NCBI RefSeq assembly: GCF_003334855.1 | Contig: NZ_QOWE01000018.1 | Coordinates: 62,001-126,000 of the forward strand | Source: Larkinella punicea | GTDB taxonomy: Bacteria; Bacteroidota; Bacteroidia; Cytophagales; Spirosomataceae | Length of the DNA stretch: 64,000 nucleotides | Reading direction: 5' to 3' | In this document: in pieces, positions 14,967-23,674 of the stretch | Numbering within the stretch: the first letter of the stretch is position 1 | How the letters are laid out: the number at the start of each line of letters is the position of its first letter | Program-made: the position numbers and the translations under genes | Notes under the pieces: model-generated | Databases searched by the model: none | The model's input: the letters and a program-made list of their open reading frames with translations, nothing else | Told to the model about the DNA's origin: nothing

Positions 14967-17348
14967 ATGAGCCGCAGTTTCTTTCTGAAGGGCCTGATTA
15001 TTCTTTGCTTCATTGGCATGGCCGATAGGGCATCAGCAGCGTTCGATCCATCAGTCCGCTTTTTGACGAACCTCTGCGCCCAGCAAAATTTCACCATCAG
15101 CGGGTCGGTTAAAGACGCCCAATCAGGTGAACTGATGATTGGTGCCACCATTCGGGTGAAAGAACGGCCCGGAACCGGAACGGTTAGCAATGAATACGGT
15201 TTTTATTCGCTTACCCTGCCACAGGGCCACTACCAGCTCCAGATATCCCTGCTGGGTTTTGCCGATGAAGTCGTGGTTGTTGAGTTGACGTCCAGCCGAA
15301 AACTGGACCTGGTCCTCACCGAATCGTCGCAAATGCTTGAGGAAGTCGTCGTTAAAACCACCACGGCCAACGAAAACATCACCAACCCGACGATGGGGAT
15401 CGAACGACTGGCCGTCAGGGACATCCGAAACATTCCGGTGTTGATGGGAGAACGCGACCCGCTCAAGGTGTTGCAGTTGCTGCCCGGTATCAAATCGGCA
15501 GGCGAGGGCAACAGTGGTTTCAACGTGCGGGGGGGTAACAGCGATCAGAACCTGATTCTACTCGACGAAGCCCCGGTTTACAATGCCTCACACCTGCTGG
15601 GTTTCTTTTCCACCTTCAACGCCGATGCCATCAAAGACCTGGCCCTCTACAAAGGCGGAATGCCCGCACAATATGGCGGGCGGTTGTCATCGGTGCTGGA
15701 CGTCAAGATGAACGATGGCAACAACCAGGATTTCCACGCCAGTGGCGGTATTGGCCTCATATCGAGTCGGCTGGCACTGGAAGGACCCATTCAGAAGGGG
15801 AAAAGTTCTTTTCTGCTGACGGGCCGCCGAACCTATGCCGACGCCTTTCTGAAGCTTTCCAACGATCCGGATCTGAACAAAAATACGCTCTACTTCTACG
15901 ACCTCAACGCCAAACTCAACTACACGATTTCGCCCAAAGACCGCATCTACCTCTCCGGTTATTTCGGACGCGACCAGTTCGGACTGGGCGATTTATTTGC
16001 CATCAACTGGGGCAACGCAACCGGCACCCTCCGCTGGAATCACCTCTACAACGCGAAACTATTTGGCAATACCTCCCTGATTTACAGCCAGTATGATTAT
16101 GAGGTAGGGGTCAACAACGGCAGCAACCAGTTCAATCTCAAGTCGTCCATTCAGGACATCAATCTCAAACAGGAATTTAGCTATTTTCCGAATCCGAAAA
16201 ATTCGATGCGGTTTGGCGTCAACATCATTCACCATACCATCACCCCCCGCACCCGAACGGCTACGGGCGAAAACTCCAGCATCAACAACACCCGTGATCC
16301 TGCCCGGACGTCCTTCGAAAGTGCCCTTTTTTTTACCAATAAATGGCAACCTGCCGATCCATTTACGATTGAATATGGCCTGCGACTGACCGCTTTTTCG
16401 GTTATGGGTGGCAGCCCTTATTACACCCTGGATGCCAGCAAAACCATCGTCGACACCCTCCGGTATGGCCGTGGCGAAGTCGTGAAGCAGTATCTGAATG
16501 CCGAACCCCGCGTGTCGATGGCGTATGTGATCCGACCGGATCTGTCCGTCAAAGCGTCGTATACCCGAAACGTGCAGAACCTGCATCTGCTCTCGAACTC
16601 CAATGCGTCGACGCCCAACGACCGCTGGGTGCAGAGCAGCAACGTCATCCGCCCCGAACTCGCGGATCAGGTGGCCCTCGGCGTCGTCAGGAACCTGAAC
16701 GACAATGCCTACGAATTCAGCACGGAGGTGTATTACAAAACCATGCAAAACCAGATCGATTACCGCAATGGTGCCGATTTTACGTACAGTGACAACCTGG
16801 AAACCCAGTTACTCTTCGGGAAAGGGCGGGCCTACGGAGCCGAATTTTTGTTCCGCAAAAAAACCGGGGCCCTCAGCGGCTGGATTGGCTACACCCTGTC
16901 GCGGACAGAAAAACAGATCGAAGGCATCAACAACGGTTCCTGGTATGCGGCCAAACAGGATCGCACGCATGACATTTCGATCGTTGGCATCTACAAACTA
17001 TCCCCGACCTGGACCGTATCAGGAACCTGGGTCTACAACACGGGCAATGCCGTAAGTTTTCCGACGGGGAAATACCGCATCGACGGGGCCGTCTTTTTCA
17101 ATTATACCGAACGGAACGGTTACCGGATGCCCGCCTACCATCGGCTGGACCTGGGAGCCACCGTGACCTTTAAGAAACGCCGACACTTCGAATCGGATCT
17201 GGCATTTGGTCTTTACAACGCCTATGGACAGGCCAATCCGTATGCGATCAATTTTGAACAAAGCCCCGACGATCCCACGATCACGCAGGTACAACGCGTA
17301 ACGCTGTTCAAGTTTATGCCTTACATCACCTACAATTTCAAATTTTAA
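14967..17348 (+). CDS. TonB-dependent outer membrane receptor with carboxypeptidase-regulatory domain
   Basis: 793 residues. A signal peptide (about 1-25) is followed by a CarboxypepD_reg-like beta domain (FTISGSVKDAQSGELMIGAT, about 41-120). Then come a TonB plug (VLQLLPGIKSAGEGNSGFNV, RGGNSDQNLILLDEAPVYN) and a 22-strand barrel ending in ITYNFKF with an aromatic last residue. It has no SusC signature length (about 1,000), so it belongs to the shorter receptor type often paired with DUF4249 lipoproteins. That partner is the next gene, 35 bases downstream. Together they probably import a specific ligand across the outer membrane. The substrate cannot be inferred. Confidence 0.88.
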   Translation: MSRSFFLKGLIILCFIGMADRASAAFDPSVRFLTNLCAQQNFTISGSVKDAQSGELMIGATIRVKERPGTGTVSNEYGFYSLTLPQGHYQLQISLLGFADEVVVVELTSSRKLDLVLTESSQMLEEVVVKTTTANENITNPTMGIERLAVRDIRNIPVLMGERDPLKVLQLLPGIKSAGEGNSGFNVRGGNSDQNLILLDEAPVYNASHLLGFFSTFNADAIKDLALYKGGMPAQYGGRLSSVLDVKMNDGNNQDFHASGGIGLISSRLALEGPIQKGKSSFLLTGRRTYADAFLKLSNDPDLNKNTLYFYDLNAKLNYTISPKDRIYLSGYFGRDQFGLGDLFAINWGNATGTLRWNHLYNAKLFGNTSLIYSQYDYEVGVNNGSNQFNLKSSIQDINLKQEFSYFPNPKNSMRFGVNIIHHTITPRTRTATGENSSINNTRDPARTSFESALFFTNKWQPADPFTIEYGLRLTAFSVMGGSPYYTLDASKTIVDTLRYGRGEVVKQYLNAEPRVSMAYVIRPDLSVKASYTRNVQNLHLLSNSNASTPNDRWVQSSNVIRPELADQVALGVVRNLNDNAYEFSTEVYYKTMQNQIDYRNGADFTYSDNLETQLLFGKGRAYGAEFLFRKKTGALSGWIGYTLSRTEKQIEGINNGSWYAAKQDRTHDISIVGIYKLSPTWTVSGTWVYNTGNAVSFPTGKYRIDGAVFFNYTERNGYRMPAYHRLDLGATVTFKKRRHFESDLAFGLYNAYGQANPYAINFEQSPDDPTITQVQRVTLFKFMPYITYNFKF

Positions 17349-17383
17349 TCGCCGACGATTCCCGTCTTCCTTTTCGTTTGCTC

Positions 17384-18166
17384 ATGCGCTCCTTTTCTCT
17401 CTTTCTTTTGCTAGCCCTCGGCCTGACCGCCTGTGTCGAAACCATTCAACTGGATTTGAGGGCGGTAGACAACCAGCTTGTCATTGAAGGCAAACTGACC
17501 GACGACTCGACAGGGAACGAAATTCTGATCACGTCAGCGGTCGATTTCCAACTCAAAAATGAGTTCCCGCCCGTTACGAACGCAACCGTTTCCGTCCGCG
17601 ATGCCGCCACCCAGCAGAGCGAAGTACTTACCCAATCGTCCCCCGGCGTGTATGCCATCCGGAAAATCCGTGGCATTCCGGGCCATCAGTACTTCCTGAC
17701 CGTGGTGGTCGACGGCCAAACCTATACCGCCACTACCTCAATGCCCGAAAAGGTTCATTTTGATTCGTTAACGTATGAAGAGGTGACCCGCTTCGATACC
17801 GAAACGAAGATGGTAGCGGTTTATCAGGATCCCGCTGCCGTCGCTAATTACTATCGCTGGACTTTGTCCCGAAACGGGCTACCCGCCCCGGATGTTTTTG
17901 CCCGCTCGGATGTGTTCACCAATGGCAATCAGGTTCGGCAAACCATCCTGAATTCAGAAGAGATTCATCCGGGCGATACCATTACCGTCGATATGCAATG
18001 CCTGCCGAAGTCTGCTTTTGATTATTTCAACGGTTTAATGAAGCTTCAGGGCAATAACATCAACCAGGGCACATCGCCGACCAATCCCGAAACAAACCTT
18101 TCGGATGGTGCCCTGGGTCATTTCAGTGCTTACACATCGCAAAAACGGACAGTTGTCATCCGATAG
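17384..18166 (+). CDS. DUF4249 lipoprotein
   Basis: 260 residues from ATG 17384; a TTG two codons upstream is less likely. Signal peptide MRSFSLFLLLALGLTAC ends in a lipobox cysteine at residue 17. The mature start VETIQLDLRAVDNQLVIEGKL is typical of DUF4249, followed by Ig-like strands (NATVSVRDAATQQ, YFLTVVVDGQTYTATTSMP). DUF4249 proteins accompany TonB receptors in Cytophagales and are thought to be surface ligand-binding partners. It is in one operon with the receptor and converges on the minus-strand aldolase gene 46 bases away. Confidence 0.85.
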   Translation: MRSFSLFLLLALGLTACVETIQLDLRAVDNQLVIEGKLTDDSTGNEILITSAVDFQLKNEFPPVTNATVSVRDAATQQSEVLTQSSPGVYAIRKIRGIPGHQYFLTVVVDGQTYTATTSMPEKVHFDSLTYEEVTRFDTETKMVAVYQDPAAVANYYRWTLSRNGLPAPDVFARSDVFTNGNQVRQTILNSEEIHPGDTITVDMQCLPKSAFDYFNGLMKLQGNNINQGTSPTNPETNLSDGALGHFSAYTSQKRTVVIR

Positions 18167-18211
18167 GAAGCCCCGGCCCTGTTTTTTCAACGGCGGTTTT
18201 CGTTCGACTGC

Positions 18212-19285
18212 TCAACGAATGCTTCGGAGTGAGGAATGTCCGGAACTGATCGTTGCCACAAAATCGTCATCGTTCAGGTGCGGATAAGCCGCGTATACCC
18301 GGTCAATTTCTTCCATCTGCCCCGGCGACAGCTCCTCCGCCGGATTCAGACACCAGCGCCCTTCGAGCAGTCCCTGCCGACGCAGCACCTCGTGAATTCC
18401 GGCAATGCAGCCGTGGAAACCGTGGGCCGGATCGAAGAAAGCCGCGTTGCTGTCGGTGACTTCGACGTTGCGCGCCAGCAGTTCCGCCAGCCCGTCGTTT
18501 CCGTTGTTGAGGCAGGTTTTGATTTCGTCCAGCAGTTCGACTGCTTTTTTCGTCCATACGGCCCAATGCCCCAGCAAACCGCCCACGAACCGCTTTTCAA
18601 CGGATTTACCGTCGATCGTAAACCGGTACGTCGTCAGTAAATCCGCCACAATGTTGTCGTCGTTGCCGGTATACAACGCAATCGCATCCCGGCGGCTGGA
18701 ATGGCAAACCGCCCGCACCACATCCAGGGTCTGATACCGGTTGAAACTGGCGACCTTAATAGCCTGAATGTTCGGAATTTCGGCAAACTGGTGCCAGAAA
18801 TCGTAGCTAAAAATGCGCCCACCGACCGATGGCTGCAAGTAAAAACCGAATACCGGAATCACTTCGGCCACCGCCCGCACCCGATCCAGAATGGCCGCTT
18901 CAGTCCAGTTTTGCAAACCGCCCATGCTCAGCAACCCCAGATCGTACCCGTATTTCAGGGCGAGTTCGGCTTCCTTCAGTGCCTGTTCGGTAGGGCCAAC
19001 AATACCGGCGACTTTGATGAACGGACGATCCAGTTGCGCCTGCCCGATTTCTTCGGCGGCTACCTTTAAAACCGTTTCGTAGAGATTGATTCGGGGGTCG
19101 CGAATCTCGAACTGGGTGGTGTGAACGCCGACGGCCACCCCACCGGCTCCGCTCGCCAGATAGTAACGGGTTAAACCACGTTGCCGGTTTTCGTCAAACT
19201 GCCGGGACGCGTTCAGGGCTAAGGGGTGGGCCGGAATCACCGTACCCGCGTGCAATAACTGCTGGACATCAGAACGTAATGCCAT
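18212..19285 (-). CDS. DapA-family (dihydrodipicolinate synthase-like) aldolase
   Basis: 357 residues from ATG 19285 (MALRSDVQQLLHAGTVIPAH); the frame is open for 27 more codons, but those overlap the upstream gene. It has a TIM-barrel class I aldolase pattern: the Schiff-base lysine is probably Lys177 in IQAIKVASFNRY, and Tyr149 in PVFGFYLQPS occupies the catalytic tyrosine position. It is longer than DapA (about 290) because of a C-terminal helical extension. It is the last gene of a three-gene operon with an SDR-like protein and an Nramp-like transporter, so it is more likely catabolic (cleavage of a 2-keto acid or amino compound) than lysine biosynthetic. Substrate unknown. Confidence 0.8.
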   Translation of the reverse strand: MALRSDVQQLLHAGTVIPAHPLALNASRQFDENRQRGLTRYYLASGAGGVAVGVHTTQFEIRDPRINLYETVLKVAAEEIGQAQLDRPFIKVAGIVGPTEQALKEAELALKYGYDLGLLSMGGLQNWTEAAILDRVRAVAEVIPVFGFYLQPSVGGRIFSYDFWHQFAEIPNIQAIKVASFNRYQTLDVVRAVCHSSRRDAIALYTGNDDNIVADLLTTYRFTIDGKSVEKRFVGGLLGHWAVWTKKAVELLDEIKTCLNNGNDGLAELLARNVEVTDSNAAFFDPAHGFHGCIAGIHEVLRRQGLLEGRWCLNPAEELSPGQMEEIDRVYAAYPHLNDDDFVATISSGHSSLRSIR

Positions 19286-19296
19286 GTTGCTGTGGG

Positions 19297-20313
19297 TTAA
19301 AATTTGCCATCCCGCTCCTGAAAATGAGTCGGTTTGTTCAAGGTTGTGCCGCCACCCTGCAACCACGCGACGGTCAGTTCCATCATCTGCCGCAGCGTGA
19401 CGCGCGGGTAGCCGAACAGCTTATTGGCCTGCGACGAATTACTCAGCAAGGCCGTTGGCTGGGCTTCATTGACAAAAACCGGGGCCTTGCCGAGCATTCT
19501 GCCATACTCCTGCGCCAGCCACTGAATCGAGACGGTTTCGGGGCCGGTGACGTTGAGAATTTTGGCCGGCACGTCGCAATGCCGCAGCGACCGGAGGGCA
19601 ATTTCGTTGGCGTCGCCCTGCCAGATGACATTGGCGTTGCCCATCGCCAGGTTGATCGGTTTTTCGGCAATGACGGATTTGGCAATTTCCAGCAACACGC
19701 CGTAGCGGAGATCAATGGCGTAATTCAGGCGGTAAATCAGCGTCGGCGTGTTGTTTTTCTCCGCGAAATACTGAAAAATCCGCTCGCGACCCAGACACGA
19801 TTGTCCGTATTCGCCAACGGGTTCGGGGGCGGTTTCTTCCGTTGCGCCCCCGGACGTCACCGGCATAAACGGGTAGACATTGCCGGTGGAAAACGCCACA
19901 ATCCGGGAGTTGCGGTATTTCTCCGCCACCCGACCGGGCAAATACGCATTCATCGCCCAGGTGAAGGCTTCCTTTCCGGTGGTGCCAAATTTGGTTCCGG
20001 CCAGATAGAGCACATTTTTCACGGACGGCAAAGCTGCCAGATCATTTTCGTTGAGTAAATCAGCCGAAATCGTTTCGATGCCGTCGGCTTCGAGTTCGCC
20101 CTGGAGCTGCGGGTCCGAAAACCGGGAAACACCGATGACGCGTTTCTGAATACCGGCCTGCTCGATGGCCTGTCTGGCCAGCCGCGCCAGACTCGGCCCC
20201 ATTTTTCCACCAACCCCCAGAATGAGGATATCGCCATCCAGTTCGTGTAAATCGGAAACCAAAGCCGTCGAGGGCCTGATCAGTTCCTGTTCCAACGCGT
20301 GTAAATCGTTCAT
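19297..20313 (-). CDS. NAD(P)-binding epimerase/dehydratase-like protein with altered active site
   Basis: 338 residues with an extended-SDR fold. The nucleotide loop is ILGVGGKMGPSLARL, the strand motif FSTGNVYPF stands at the catalytic Ser/Thr position, and the tyrosine lies in GEYGQSCLGRE. In active SDR enzymes that tyrosine is followed by xxxK (YxxxK); here Cys occupies the lysine position, so normal hydride chemistry is doubtful. I have a memory that this YxxSC form is usual in this subgroup. It is translated just upstream of the DapA-like aldolase (11-base gap) and just downstream of the transporter, which suggests one pathway for an unidentified small molecule. Confidence 0.75.
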   Translation of the reverse strand: MNDLHALEQELIRPSTALVSDLHELDGDILILGVGGKMGPSLARLARQAIEQAGIQKRVIGVSRFSDPQLQGELEADGIETISADLLNENDLAALPSVKNVLYLAGTKFGTTGKEAFTWAMNAYLPGRVAEKYRNSRIVAFSTGNVYPFMPVTSGGATEETAPEPVGEYGQSCLGRERIFQYFAEKNNTPTLIYRLNYAIDLRYGVLLEIAKSVIAEKPINLAMGNANVIWQGDANEIALRSLRHCDVPAKILNVTGPETVSIQWLAQEYGRMLGKAPVFVNEAQPTALLSNSSQANKLFGYPRVTLRQMMELTVAWLQGGGTTLNKPTHFQERDGKF

Positions 20314-20318
20314 GTCTG

Positions 20319-21587
20319 TTACTTAAAAAACAATTGGTTGACATTGCTCAAGGCCAGCCCGAAAATGACCAGCAAGCCCAACGCCCCGGCTACTTTGACG
20401 GCGGTCGAATTGGCGTAGCGGCCCATGATCCGGCGGTCGTTGGCAATCGTATACATCGCCACCCCGATGAAAGGCACCACCAGGATGGTAATGCTTTGGG
20501 CAAAAATGATCAGGTCGAGCGGCAACTTTCCGAAAATCATGGCGATCGAAGCCCCAAAAACCATCACCAGCGCAATCAGGTATTTGACCCGTTTGGAACC
20601 CAACTGACTGCCGTAGCCCAGCGCATCACCGAGGAGCGTTCCGCCGACGGTGGCGTTGCCGACCAGCGACGAAAACGAAGCGCCGAACAAACCGATCAGA
20701 AACAGCACCGAGGCATATTGCCCAAAAATCGGCTCCAGCGCTTTTCCCATGTCGGAGGCACTGGTCACCTTGATGCCCTTCGGATGCAACACGGCCGCAG
20801 CACAAACCAAAACCGTCGCGCTCATCAACCCCATCAGCGTCATGCCGGTGACGGTATCCACCTTTTCATCCCGCACTTTTGGATTAACCCGCACCCGCTC
20901 CTGCACCAGATACGACTGGTAAAACGCGCCGACAATCGAAAAACAGGAGGCCGTAAATGCGATGACCAGCCCCAGCGAACCCACGGGCAGCGACGGTACG
21001 AAACCGGTCACGACCTCGCCATAATCCGGCCCCGAAAAGGTCAGCGTGGCGATGAAAGCCACCAGCATCACACCAACCAGCATGATCATGAGCTTTTCGA
21101 GCACTTTATAAAACGACTTCAAAAAAAGCAGACTAATTCCCAAAACCGTGAAAAGACCAATCCAGACGTTCACCGGGGTATGCGTGGCTTCGGCGATGGA
21201 AATCCCGACCCCGACGGAGTTGCCGGCCTGGAACGAGGTGGCTACCAGAAAGACCCCGATTCCCACCGCAACCGCCACCGGATTGCCCCACTTCTGCCGG
21301 ATCGTCGCCAGCAGGGACTGGTTCGTTGCCAGACCAATCCGGGCGGACATGGCCGTGAAAATGATCATGAAAAAGATGGCCATTACAATGATCCAGAGCA
21401 GCGAATACCCGTATTCGGCCCCCATTTTCGAGGTAATCGTCATTTTGCTGGGGCCGAAAACCAGCGCGGCTGTGATGATACTGGGACCCAGCGACGACAG
21501 CCAGGCTTTTAGCGTCCGGGGCGACGTGCGGCCCGGCCCCGGTTGCGTGGGCATTTCATTCGGTGAATCAGCGGTTTTGGGGTGCAT
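20319..21587 (-). CDS. Nramp-superfamily transporter lacking the metal-binding motifs
   Basis: 422 residues from ATG 21587 (MHPKTADSP); starts at 21644 or 21554 are possible. Eleven hydrophobic segments match the Nramp (LeuT-like) fold. In true Mn/Fe transporters helix 1 carries DPGN and helix 6 carries MPH. Here helix 1 reads ITAALVFGPSKMTITSKMG and the helix 6 region reads SIVGAFYQSYLVQ, so the ligands Asp, Asn and Met are absent. The protein therefore probably moves something other than Mn2+ or Fe2+, for instance Mg2+, another ion or an organic substrate. It is the first gene of the operon with the SDR-like and DapA-like proteins. It is located in the inner membrane. Confidence 0.8.
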   Translation of the reverse strand: MHPKTADSPNEMPTQPGPGRTSPRTLKAWLSSLGPSIITAALVFGPSKMTITSKMGAEYGYSLLWIIVMAIFFMIIFTAMSARIGLATNQSLLATIRQKWGNPVAVAVGIGVFLVATSFQAGNSVGVGISIAEATHTPVNVWIGLFTVLGISLLFLKSFYKVLEKLMIMLVGVMLVAFIATLTFSGPDYGEVVTGFVPSLPVGSLGLVIAFTASCFSIVGAFYQSYLVQERVRVNPKVRDEKVDTVTGMTLMGLMSATVLVCAAAVLHPKGIKVTSASDMGKALEPIFGQYASVLFLIGLFGASFSSLVGNATVGGTLLGDALGYGSQLGSKRVKYLIALVMVFGASIAMIFGKLPLDLIIFAQSITILVVPFIGVAMYTIANDRRIMGRYANSTAVKVAGALGLLVIFGLALSNVNQLFFK

Positions 21588-21693
21588 GCGTTTCAGGAAA
21601 GCAAGGTTTTTCGAAGATATACTTCCTGCGCCAATATCCTTCATCTGGCGTCAAAATACCGGGAGCCAACTTTTTGCCCGGCCGAATATCCAC

Positions 21694-21701
21694 TACTTTT
21701 G
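21694..21701 (+). promoter_or_regulatory. -7 element TACTTTTG just before helicase start
   Basis: Exact TAnnTTTG match ending 3 bases before ATG 21705, with TTTG at 21673-21676 (17-base spacing). If it is used, the mRNA would be leaderless or start inside the first codons. Confidence 0.35.
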
Positions 21702-21704
21702 GGA

Positions 21705-23603
21705 ATGGATTACTTTAAAAATCTTCTTGATGTCTTAAAAATTGAACGGGAAGAAGATCGCAATCAATACCGCCGACAGACCGAAAGCACCTCCGTTGCC
21801 GAACGCCGGGCCAACGGCCTGACCTGGTATCCCATCGCCATTCGAGGTTCCGAGATGAGCCGGGGCGACTACCTGACGGTGGAAGTGGAACGCACCACGC
21901 ACCTGGATGTTTCGCACCAGTTCCGGTCGGGCATGCCCGCCGTTTTCTTCAGCAACCACGATCCGAAAAACGACCGGGTCGAAGGAACGGTTTCTCACCA
22001 GAGCGGCAATCGGCTCAAAATCACCCTGCTGACCGACGAACTGCCCGACTGGTCGCGGGATGGCAAACTGGGCGTTGAACTGCTTTTCGACGACAAGAGC
22101 TACGACGAAATGCAGGACGCGCTCAAGCTCGCGAATTCGCTGAGCGAAGGGCCGCAACACCGGCTGGTGAAGATTCTGACCGGCCAGTCGTCGCCCACCT
22201 TCCAGACCGATTTACCTCCGCTGCCGATTCCGCAACTGAATGAAAGCCAGAACCGGGCGGTTGAAAAAATCCGGGCCGCCAACGAACTGGCGATTGTTCA
22301 CGGCCCTCCGGGAACCGGCAAAACCACCACGCTGGTACAGGCCATCAAAGCCCTGTTGAAACAGGATAACCGGAAAATTCTGGTGGTTGCGCCCAGCAAC
22401 ACGGCGGTCGATCTGTTAAGTGAAAAATTGCACGAACAGGGGCTGAACGTCCTGCGGGTGGGCAATCCGGCGCGCGTTTCGGAGCGGCTGATGGCGCTCA
22501 CGCTGGACCACAAAATGGCGGAACACCACCTGATGAAAGAGGCCAAAAAGCTAAAAAAGCAGGCGAATGAGTTTAAAAACATGGCTCATAAGTACAAGCG
22601 GAATTTTGGCAAAGCCGAGCGCGATCAACGGAAAGCGCTATTCGATGAGGCTCACCGGATTATGAAGGAGGTGGGAAACACGGAGCAGTACATCATCGAC
22701 GATCTGGTGGCCAAAGCGCAGGTGATTACGGCCACACTCGTTGGTTCCAACCAGTACATGATCCGGAATCTGACGTTCCATACCGTGGTCATCGACGAAG
22801 CCGGGCAGGCCCTGGAACCCGCCTGCTGGATTCCGATCCTGAAAGCGCAAAAGGTGGTGCTGGCCGGTGATCACTGCCAGTTGTCGCCGACGATCAAATC
22901 GAACGAAGCCGCCCGAAAAGGCCTGAGCACGACTTTGCTCGAAAAATGCGTGGCGCTGCATCCCGAAGCGGTCAGTGTGCTGGAAGAGCAATACCGGATG
23001 CACGCGCACATCATGGGCTATTCGTCGCAGGTTTTTTATGCCAATCTCCTCAAAGCACACGCGTCGGTGGCGGCTCATTCGCTGTTTCCCGGCGACAGCG
23101 CGCTGCGGTTTATCGACACGGCGGGCTGCGGTTTTGACGAAAAACTGGAAGGTACCAGCTCCACCAACCCGGAGGAAGCCACTTTGCTGATGAAGCATTT
23201 AACGCAACTGGTGGCCGAACTGAGCCCGTTTTACAGTCCGCAGAACTTCCCGAGCATTGCGATCATCTCGCCCTACAAACAACAGCTCGCCGTTCTGAAC
23301 GAGCAACTGGCACACGCCCCTGATTTACAGCCTTATCTGGCCAGAATTGCGGTCAACACCATCGATAGTTTTCAGGGGCAGGAGCGCGATATTGTCTACA
23401 TTTCCATGACCCGGAGCAATGCCGACGGCGAAATCGGTTTTCTGGCCGACATTCGCCGGATGAACGTCGCCATGACGCGGGCGCGGAAGAAATTGGTCAT
23501 TGTGGGCGACAGCGCCACGCTGGCGAGTCTGCCGTTTTATGCCGACTTCATTGCGTATTCCGAAAAACTCGATGCGTATCAGAGTGCGTGGGAATGGCTG
23601 TAA
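21705..23603 (+). CDS. SF1B helicase (IGHMBP2/DNA2-NAM7 type AAA ATPase)
   Basis: 632 residues from ATG 21705 (MDYFKNLLDVLK). An N-terminal beta-barrel region (about 45-130) precedes two RecA domains. Visible motifs are Q motif LNESQNRAVEK, Walker A HGPPGTGKTTTL, motif Ia VAPSNTAVDLL, Walker B VVIDEAGQALEP, motif III LAGDHCQLSPT, motif IV region EEQYRMH, motif V TIDSFQGQERDIVYISMTRS and motif VI NVAMTRARKKL. A charged helical insertion (about 275-340) is typical of the IGHMBP2-like stalk. It should be a 5'-3' RNA or DNA helicase in the cytoplasm, probably in general nucleic-acid maintenance. It is a single gene convergent with the LRR gene across a perfect terminator hairpin. Confidence 0.9.
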   Translation: MDYFKNLLDVLKIEREEDRNQYRRQTESTSVAERRANGLTWYPIAIRGSEMSRGDYLTVEVERTTHLDVSHQFRSGMPAVFFSNHDPKNDRVEGTVSHQSGNRLKITLLTDELPDWSRDGKLGVELLFDDKSYDEMQDALKLANSLSEGPQHRLVKILTGQSSPTFQTDLPPLPIPQLNESQNRAVEKIRAANELAIVHGPPGTGKTTTLVQAIKALLKQDNRKILVVAPSNTAVDLLSEKLHEQGLNVLRVGNPARVSERLMALTLDHKMAEHHLMKEAKKLKKQANEFKNMAHKYKRNFGKAERDQRKALFDEAHRIMKEVGNTEQYIIDDLVAKAQVITATLVGSNQYMIRNLTFHTVVIDEAGQALEPACWIPILKAQKVVLAGDHCQLSPTIKSNEAARKGLSTTLLEKCVALHPEAVSVLEEQYRMHAHIMGYSSQVFYANLLKAHASVAAHSLFPGDSALRFIDTAGCGFDEKLEGTSSTNPEEATLLMKHLTQLVAELSPFYSPQNFPSIAIISPYKQQLAVLNEQLAHAPDLQPYLARIAVNTIDSFQGQERDIVYISMTRSNADGEIGFLADIRRMNVAMTRARKKLVIVGDSATLASLPFYADFIAYSEKLDAYQSAWEWL

Positions 23604-23621
23604 ATCTTTCAATCTAATAAC

Positions 23622-23656
23622 AAAAACCGCCCGAATGACGTGTCCGGGCGGTTTTT
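23622..23656. terminator. bidirectional terminator, 12-bp stem
   Basis: AAAAACCGCCCG (23622-23633) and CGGGCGGTTTTT (23645-23656) are perfect complements with an 11-base loop and T tracts on both sides. It serves the convergent helicase and LRR genes. Confidence 0.9.
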
Positions 23657-23674
23657 ACTTGATGCTGTTTGAAT

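Noticed and set aside
20334-21512. Long plus-strand open frame opposite the Nramp-like gene
   Set aside because: Its translation is a His/Arg/Gln-rich shadow without any motif, while the minus strand encodes a clear 11-helix transporter.
20319-21587. Manganese transporter MntH
   Set aside because: The DPGN and MPH metal-binding motifs are missing, so the symbol would be misleading.
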